Assembly: GCA_015520475.1 (NCBI GenBank)
Contig: WAQA01000246.1
Span: 1-10,183, forward strand
DNA from: Candidatus Bathyarchaeota archaeon
Lineage (GTDB): Archaea > Thermoproteota > Bathyarchaeia > Bathyarchaeales > WAQA01
Length of the DNA stretch: 10,183 nucleotides
Reading direction: 5' to 3'
Part shown: in pieces, positions 5,543 to 10,183 of the stretch
How positions within the stretch are numbered: the stretch's first letter is position 1
How the letters are laid out: each line of letters begins with the position of its first letter
Notes under the pieces: generated by a model
Seen by the model: the letters and a program-made list of their open reading frames with translations, nothing else
Database searches by the model: none
What the model was told of the DNA's origin: nothing
Position numbers and translations under genes: made by a program

Positions 5543-6375
5543 TGGTTAGGTTTAAGCTTGGATTAATCGTTGACCTTGAGAGAGACCCGTCTGGAGAGTT
5601 GAATAAGGTTAAATCTCTTGGTTTTCCTACATGTCAAGTTTCATGTTGGGATATGTCTCTCTATAATCGTGAGGTTGCGCATCGACTGCTGGAAGCTTCA
5701 AGGAGCTATGATGTGGAGATCACAACTTTGTGGGCTGGTCTTCCAGGTAAGCATGTATGGGACTTTATGGAGGGTCCCAGCACTATAGGTTTGGTTCCGC
5801 TTGAAACTAGGAAGGCAAGAGTGAAGGCTCTTAAAGAAGCATCCAATTTCGCCCGTATTGCTGAGATTGAAAGCATAACTACTCATGTGGGCTTCATACC
5901 TGATAACCCTAAAGATCCAGTTTATACATCATTGATCAGTGTTCTCAAGGATGTTGCAGCGTTCTGTGCTGATAATGGTCAGGGCTTCTGGTTTGAAACT
6001 GGACAGGAAACTCCTGTTACGCTTTTAAGGACTATAGAGGATGTAGGCGCCGATAATCTTGGTATTAACTTTGATCCAGCTAATCTCCTTATGTATGGAA
6101 TGGCTAATCCAATAGATGCCTTGGATATTATTGGCAGATATGTCCGTGGGGTTCATGCTAAGGATGGAGAGTATCCTACTGATGGTTATAAATTGGGTGT
6201 GGAGAAGCCTCTTGGTCAGGGAAGAGTGAACTTTCCGGTTTTAATATCCAAGCTTAAGAAGTTGGGTTATCGTGGCGCCATAACCATTGAAAGAGAGATA
6301 AAGGGGCCGAAACAGATAGAGGATATAAAGAAGGCGAAGATATTCCTGGAAGAGCTGCTTAAAAACGACTGTTAA
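5542..6375 (+). CDS. Sugar phosphate isomerase/epimerase, xylose isomerase-like TIM barrel
   Basis: A 277-residue protein of the size usual for AP endonuclease family 2 / xylose isomerase-like TIM barrels. The metal ligands follow the family pattern: E152 in FWFETGQE, D178 in NFDPAN, H205 in GVHAKDG and E250 in ITIEREI, with H115 in THVGF on an earlier strand. Members interconvert ketoses, inosose or keto-sugar intermediates by metal-assisted proton transfer; the exact substrate is unknown. It is probably cytoplasmic. I prefer ATG 5542, 9 nt after GGTGGAGG; a TTG at 5539 is the alternative start. The ATG overlaps the stop of a short upstream frame. The nitrilase-family gene follows after 70 bp in the same direction, probably in one transcript, although a weak TATA-like sequence (near 6415) lies between them. 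Confidence 0.88.
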   Translation: MVRFKLGLIVDLERDPSGELNKVKSLGFPTCQVSCWDMSLYNREVAHRLLEASRSYDVEITTLWAGLPGKHVWDFMEGPSTIGLVPLETRKARVKALKEASNFARIAEIESITTHVGFIPDNPKDPVYTSLISVLKDVAAFCADNGQGFWFETGQETPVTLLRTIEDVGADNLGINFDPANLLMYGMANPIDALDIIGRYVRGVHAKDGEYPTDGYKLGVEKPLGQGRVNFPVLISKLKKLGYRGAITIEREIKGPKQIEDIKKAKIFLEELLKNDC

Positions 6376-6445
6376 ACATCTCCTGATGACGTTCATCTTC
6401 TAATAGTGACATAGCATTAATTCTTTGGTATAATGGGGTTTAGGG

Positions 6446-7249
6446 ATGAGGGTTGGATATGTCCAGTTTAAACCTACTTTCGGAGATAAGCATGAAAATA
6501 TCAAGAAGATAATGGAGCTTGTTGGTGAAGGGGCTAGGCGGAAGGCTGAGCTTCTAGTTCTCCCGGAGTTATGTAACACGGGATACGTGTTCAGGTCGAA
6601 TGAAGAATTGGAGAGCCTCTCTGAAGAGATACCTGAAGGGGAAACCTCACAGGTTCTGATGGGGATTGCTGAAAGGTTCGGGCTTTACATAGTAGCTGGA
6701 TTATGTGAGAGGGACGGTGAAAAATATTATAATTCAGCTGTGCTTGTAGGTCCTGAAGGTTATATTGGGAAGTATAGGAAGGCTCATCTATTCAAGGATG
6801 AGAATCTATTGTTTTCTAAAGGTGATACTCCTTTCCGCGTTTATGAAACTGATAAGGCGAAGCTGGGTATAATGATATGTTATGACTGGTTCTTTCCAGA
6901 GGTTACCCGTATACTTGCTCTTAAAGGCGCCGAGGTGATATGTCACCCATCAAATCTTATCCTTCCATACTGTCAGAAGGCAATGTTAGGGGCTGCTGTG
7001 CAGAATAGAGTCTTCATTGTCACCGCAAATCGGATTGGTTCAGAGCGGGGAGTCAAGTTTACAGGTATGAGTCAGATAGTTGATCCTGAGATGAGAATCC
7101 TTGCCGTTGGCAGTGTAGACAGAGAGGAAGTTAAGGTTGTAGATGTGGATCCTAAAGTAGCATCATCTAAGAGAATCAACAAATATAATGATCTATGGCT
7201 TGATCGAAGGGTTGATCTTTACGGTCCAATATTGGAGGATAATATCTAA
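6446..7249 (+). CDS. Carbon-nitrogen hydrolase (nitrilase superfamily amidohydrolase)
   Basis: A 267-residue protein, normal for single-domain nitrilase-superfamily enzymes. The catalytic triad is complete: E41 in LLVLPELCNTGY, K112 in GKYRKAHLF, and the nucleophile C145 in GIMICYDWFFPE. An additional family signature follows in ALKGAEVICHPSNL. The enzyme hydrolyses a non-peptide C-N bond (amide, omega-amide or N-carbamoyl compound) in the cytoplasm. The sequence suits the amidase/omega-amidase/carbamoylase side of the superfamily rather than true nitrilases, but the substrate is not assignable. The ATG at 6446 is preceded by GGGG 6-10 nt upstream; an AT-rich element near 6415 could give a nearly leaderless transcript. 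A hairpin plus T-run after the stop may end transcription. Confidence 0.88.
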   Translation: MRVGYVQFKPTFGDKHENIKKIMELVGEGARRKAELLVLPELCNTGYVFRSNEELESLSEEIPEGETSQVLMGIAERFGLYIVAGLCERDGEKYYNSAVLVGPEGYIGKYRKAHLFKDENLLFSKGDTPFRVYETDKAKLGIMICYDWFFPEVTRILALKGAEVICHPSNLILPYCQKAMLGAAVQNRVFIVTANRIGSERGVKFTGMSQIVDPEMRILAVGSVDREEVKVVDVDPKVASSKRINKYNDLWLDRRVDLYGPILEDNI

Positions 7250-7268
7250 TCTTCTTGTAGATGCGTTT

Positions 7269-7287
7269 AACTTCAGCGTGAAGTTTT
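7269..7287 (+). terminator. Small hairpin with T-run in the convergent gap
   Basis: AACTTCA (7269-7275) and TGAAGTT (7279-7285) form a 7-bp stem with a GCG loop, ending in TTTT. It lies 20 bp after the hydrolase stop. Confidence 0.4.
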
Positions 7288-7307
7288 CATCTGAGAATGA
7301 GATGAAA
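7285..7307. repeat. Second inverted repeat in the convergent gap
   Basis: TTTCATCT (7285-7292) pairs with AGATGAAA (7300-7307) around a 7-base loop. It abuts the VWA gene stop at 7310 and shares bases with the neighbouring hairpin, so both cannot form fully at once. No T-run follows it on the minus strand. Confidence 0.3.
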
Positions 7308-7309
7308 GG

Positions 7310-9070
7310 TTATGTTAAGAAGCTTATATAGGTCTTTACGCTTTCAGATAGAACCATGTTCTGTAGATCGACTTCAGGATTATTGATCTTGTAAACTTTC
7401 AGGTATGGGCTCTTTTTGATATGGTTTATCTTATCGGGGTATTCTCCTCCTGGAAGCTTAAAGATGATGATGTTATGGCCTTTATCCGCTATCTTTTCTA
7501 GGATAGATATGGCTTCATCTATATTCTGCCATCCGCCATCAGTTATTATAACTATGAAGCAGGTTCCTCTGTTCTCAGATGCTAGCCTCTCCACTTCATA
7601 GGCTGGGAAGATCGTGTACTCGTTAAATTCCATAGAGAGCGTCAATTCCTTCAATTCTTTAGGTGAATCCCAATCTGCCACTATATACTTTGTTGAGAAC
7701 GATAATGTTGCAGTTTCTCCTCCAGATCTCAGAGCGCTTAAGTAGGCTATGAAGGCTGCTATACCGGCTACTTCATGTGTCTTTATCATGCTTCTACTTA
7801 CATCTAGCACTATTATGGCTGAGGGGGCATAGCTGCTTATGACTGATTGGCCTCTGGAGGCAGGTTCCTCAACCCACTTTAGAGTTGTAACTTCGGGTAT
7901 GAGCGGTCCCTCGTCAAGGCTCATCTCAACATCGAGTTTCTCCAGATCATCCTCTATATACCATTCATCTGGATACTTCATAACTGACCATGAAGGTTTA
8001 ATGTTAGAGCTCTCTGAGAGATACTTGACAAGTATCTTTTCAGCCCTTGACCTGTACCAGTATCTCCTCCAGAAGGCTTCATCCATTATCCTCGATGATA
8101 TCTTACTGTATGGTCTTGAAAGGGAGGTTGGTAGTTTTGGTTCCTCGCCGAGGATCCATGGTTCCTCAGCTCCACGATTTAACCTATCCTTCGAAGTGTC
8201 CCTTCTAGATCTTCCTCCTCCCTCTCCGGATCTTTCAGCTTTCTTCCTCACGGTCTTCTTAATCTTCTTCACCGCAGCCTTTAGTGTCTTCTTAATCTTC
8301 TCTTTCTCTTCTCCGGCAATTCTAGGCTCTATCCATTGCTTAAAGAATTCCTTTGCTTCCTCGGCCTTTGAAATTGAAGAGAGGGTGTCCTCAAACATCT
8401 TTAAGGTGCCTGGTAATAAATCTTCACGTACGGTTATGGATCTCTCCCTATACATCCTCTCCATCTTCTTCTTTGAAAACAGATTTGGCTTCTTCTCTTT
8501 CAGTCTACTCAGGATTATCGCTATCATCTGAACCTTAATGTGCCATGGCCTGTTCAGCTGCATCACCGTTAATATCTCATTGGCTGCTTCAGCTATGTCC
8601 CTGTCTCTAGGCTTTAGGGTTGGCTTAATCTGATTGTAAACTTCGAAGGATAACACATCATTTATGTATTCTCTACGTATACCTATGGCACGCATCAGAT
8701 ATGGAAACTCATTAAATCTTCTTAACAGATAATTCAAGTTTACCTCTAAATCTGAAAATATTAATGTTGAGAGATAGGCTATATTCCAGTCTAGGACAAC
8801 GTTATAAGCTGCTTTTTCGAGGCTATAGGCTGTCTTAATGTCGTATGGACAGTGATGGGCATGGGCGAGTTCATGCCGAAAGAATGATAGGAGAAACTCT
8901 TTTGGATCGCAGCCTCGTGGAATAATATCTCTCTTCAAATAGACCGTTCCATTAACAATGGAGAATTTAGTATCCTTCTTATCCTCACCGTCTAGGGCAA
9001 GCCTGACAGGTGGACAGTAAAGTTCAATCCATGCTTGATTAAATAGGTTGATAACGTCTACTTCGCTCAT
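7310..9070 (-). CDS. DUF2201-type protein: HExxH metallopeptidase-like domain plus C-terminal VWA domain
   Basis: A 586-residue soluble protein. The N-terminal part carries FFRHELAHAHH (HELAH at 66-70), the zinc-binding HExxH motif of the putative metallopeptidase domain that precedes VWA-like domains in the DUF2201 family. A middle helical region is followed by a Lys/Arg/Gly-rich, probably disordered linker (about 260-310). The C-terminal VWA domain has the MIDAS motif DVSRS (423-427), a second element around GGETATLSFS and D511 in ITDGGW. There is no signal peptide. The start ATG lies 9 nt after GGGAGA and overlaps the end of the upstream MoxR-like ATPase by 32 nt in another frame, so the two are surely co-transcribed and probably coupled. 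By analogy with MoxR-VWA pairs the two should act together in protein remodelling or cofactor insertion; the client is unknown. Confidence 0.82.
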   Translation of the reverse strand: MSEVDVINLFNQAWIELYCPPVRLALDGEDKKDTKFSIVNGTVYLKRDIIPRGCDPKEFLLSFFRHELAHAHHCPYDIKTAYSLEKAAYNVVLDWNIAYLSTLIFSDLEVNLNYLLRRFNEFPYLMRAIGIRREYINDVLSFEVYNQIKPTLKPRDRDIAEAANEILTVMQLNRPWHIKVQMIAIILSRLKEKKPNLFSKKKMERMYRERSITVREDLLPGTLKMFEDTLSSISKAEEAKEFFKQWIEPRIAGEEKEKIKKTLKAAVKKIKKTVRKKAERSGEGGGRSRRDTSKDRLNRGAEEPWILGEEPKLPTSLSRPYSKISSRIMDEAFWRRYWYRSRAEKILVKYLSESSNIKPSWSVMKYPDEWYIEDDLEKLDVEMSLDEGPLIPEVTTLKWVEEPASRGQSVISSYAPSAIIVLDVSRSMIKTHEVAGIAAFIAYLSALRSGGETATLSFSTKYIVADWDSPKELKELTLSMEFNEYTIFPAYEVERLASENRGTCFIVIITDGGWQNIDEAISILEKIADKGHNIIIFKLPGGEYPDKINHIKKSPYLKVYKINNPEVDLQNMVLSESVKTYISFLT

Positions 9071-10183
9071 CGCTTAACGTCTCCCATCGTGTAGGGGTTC
9101 TCCATCCCATCTGAACAGTTAATGTCTCCTCCTTCTTCAGCTTTCCCTCCTTAACCCATCTCTCCTCCAGCTTAATCAGTTCCTCAGCAAAGGCTTGATC
9201 CTCAACGGCCGCCTCCTTTGCAAGATTATATACTGCACTATTAAATTCTTTAAGTAGCTCGTTGAGGAGGGGCCACTCCCTCCGGAACCTTCTATCCTCC
9301 ATCTTAATAATCTCCCTATCTAATAGGTCGCGGAGATCAGCTAATAGGTTCCTCTTTCGGACGAGCGTTATCCTATGCGGAAGAACCCAGAGCGCCATAT
9401 GTATGATGTCCTCGAGGCTGCATTTCCCGTATAACCAGGCTGTTGCTTTTGCCAGATTTGTTAACGCGACCGTTGCTCTTTCACTTAATGGCTCTTTCAC
9501 TGCTGAGCATATGTCTCTGATGAAGTGGCAGCCCTCGCAGAGGGTTGGAGGTTTAGTCTCTGATTTCTCCTTATCCCTTATGCATACTTGGAAGTCTCTG
9601 ACTAAAAGATTTATGTATCCGATCAATTCTGGGTCTAAATCTACATTTGAAACTTCCCTTCTAGCCTCTTCCAGCTCCTCGAATGAGAGAACTTGAGGCA
9701 TCGACTCAACAATGTTGTTTTCATACTTGTCCATGAGCTCCTGTAGCTGAAACTTCTCGCTTAGGGTAAGTGAATCTAGAAAGACGCATATATCGAATCG
9801 ATCATAGAAGGGTGGTGGATGAACAAATGATGTTGCATCTGTAGGATTCTCATTTGCAACGAGGGTGTAATCTCCAATACCTGTCTTCTGTCCATAAGCC
9901 CATGCCTCTCCAAACTGCATCATATGGTGTATATTAGCGGTTGTGTATGGATTCAATCTGTTAACCTCGTCGAGTCCTTTACCTTTAGCCTTCATAAAGG
10001 CTGCCCATAAAACTCTCTCTACACCCTCCTTTTCCAGTGATGGAATATGTAGACGACCGATAACCTCCCCACGCTTAACCTCGGAGGCTCCTGAGATCAC
10101 CACGAGATCGTCTCCACATATACCCTTTAGGGTCAGCAGCATCAAAGTGGATTTCCCAACTCCTCTAGGTGCTCTTATAAGGG
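9039..10183 (-). CDS. MoxR-type AAA+ ATPase with a four-cysteine insertion, N-terminus beyond window
   Basis: The frame is open to the right edge, giving at least 380 residues; the start is not in the window. Near the edge lies Walker A (APRGVGKST). Walker B is GLDEVNR (D71, E72 of the visible fragment), sensor 1 is LVANENP, and an arginine-finger candidate lies in PPPFYDRFD (R128). The lid domain shows the typical MoxR pattern LSERATVALTNLAKATAWLYGKCSLEDI. Between the core and lid is an insertion with four cysteines, C200, C215, C218 and C225 (C-x14-C-x2-C-x6-C), which could bind a [4Fe-4S] cluster or zinc; this is not part of the basic MoxR fold. Family knowledge: MoxR ATPases work with VWA proteins as chaperones or metal-insertion machines. 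The VWA partner follows with a 32-nt overlap. Confidence 0.82.
   Translation of the reverse strand, partial: LIRAPRGVGKSTLMLLTLKGICGDDLVVISGASEVKRGEVIGRLHIPSLEKEGVERVLWAAFMKAKGKGLDEVNRLNPYTTANIHHMMQFGEAWAYGQKTGIGDYTLVANENPTDATSFVHPPPFYDRFDICVFLDSLTLSEKFQLQELMDKYENNIVESMPQVLSFEELEEARREVSNVDLDPELIGYINLLVRDFQVCIRDKEKSETKPPTLCEGCHFIRDICSAVKEPLSERATVALTNLAKATAWLYGKCSLEDIIHMALWVLPHRITLVRKRNLLADLRDLLDREIIKMEDRRFRREWPLLNELLKEFNSAVYNLAKEAAVEDQAFAEELIKLEERWVKEGKLKKEETLTVQMGWRTPTRWETLSDERSRRYQPI

Noticed and set aside
7839..8531. 230-codon plus-strand open frame
   Set aside because: It lies wholly antisense to the VWA/metallopeptidase-like gene; its Ser/Phe-rich sequence is typical of a shadow frame.
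9262..9696. 144-codon plus-strand open frame
   Set aside because: It is antisense to the MoxR-type ATPase and has no independent protein features.

Overview
The window looks like chromosomal DNA from an archaeon, probably an uncultured Thermoproteota-type lineage such as Bathyarchaeia (lineage is inference). Support comes from archaeal TATA boxes about 26 nt before inferred transcript starts, short leaders with GGTGA or GGAGG ribosome sites, TTG and apparently ATA starts, oligo-U tracts after transcripts, and archaeal-style proteins. No mobile element, CRISPR array or tRNA was seen.

Left part (1-4110), all minus strand. A TATA box at 4101-4110 drives a doubtful leader ORF (3860-4054), then a Gfo/Idh/MocA NAD(P)-dependent oxidoreductase (2775-3863), then a metal-dependent phosphodiesterase/nucleotide pyrophosphatase-like enzyme of the alkaline phosphatase superfamily (749 to 2689, probably 2704). 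A second strong TATA box (691-700) serves a URO-D/corrinoid-methyltransferase-like protein starting at a TTG (648) and running off the left edge. The set suggests sugar, polyol or phosphoester metabolism; substrates cannot be read from sequence.

Middle (4110-5540), no full-length intact protein gene. Its main content is a GC-rich, highly structured region, best read as a minus-strand non-coding RNA of roughly 358 nt (4285-4642). Long nested helices, a well-placed TATA box and a downstream oligo-U tract support it, and I could not assign it to RNase P RNA, SRP RNA or another family. To its right lie a G-rich tandem repeat with G-quadruplex potential, a hairpin plus T-run terminator, a DUF2061-like small membrane protein gene broken by a single-base frameshift (5052-5242), and a possible second broken small membrane ORF (5429-5542).

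Right part (5542-10183). A plus-strand pair encodes a xylose-isomerase-like TIM-barrel sugar isomerase/epimerase and a nitrilase-superfamily carbon-nitrogen hydrolase. Convergent to them is a minus-strand pair: a MoxR-type AAA+ ATPase (N-terminus beyond the window) with a four-cysteine insertion, overlapping by 32 nt a DUF2201-type protein that combines an HExxH metallopeptidase-like domain with a C-terminal VWA/MIDAS domain. This ATPase plus VWA pair resembles chaperone or metal-cofactor insertion systems, but its client is unknown.
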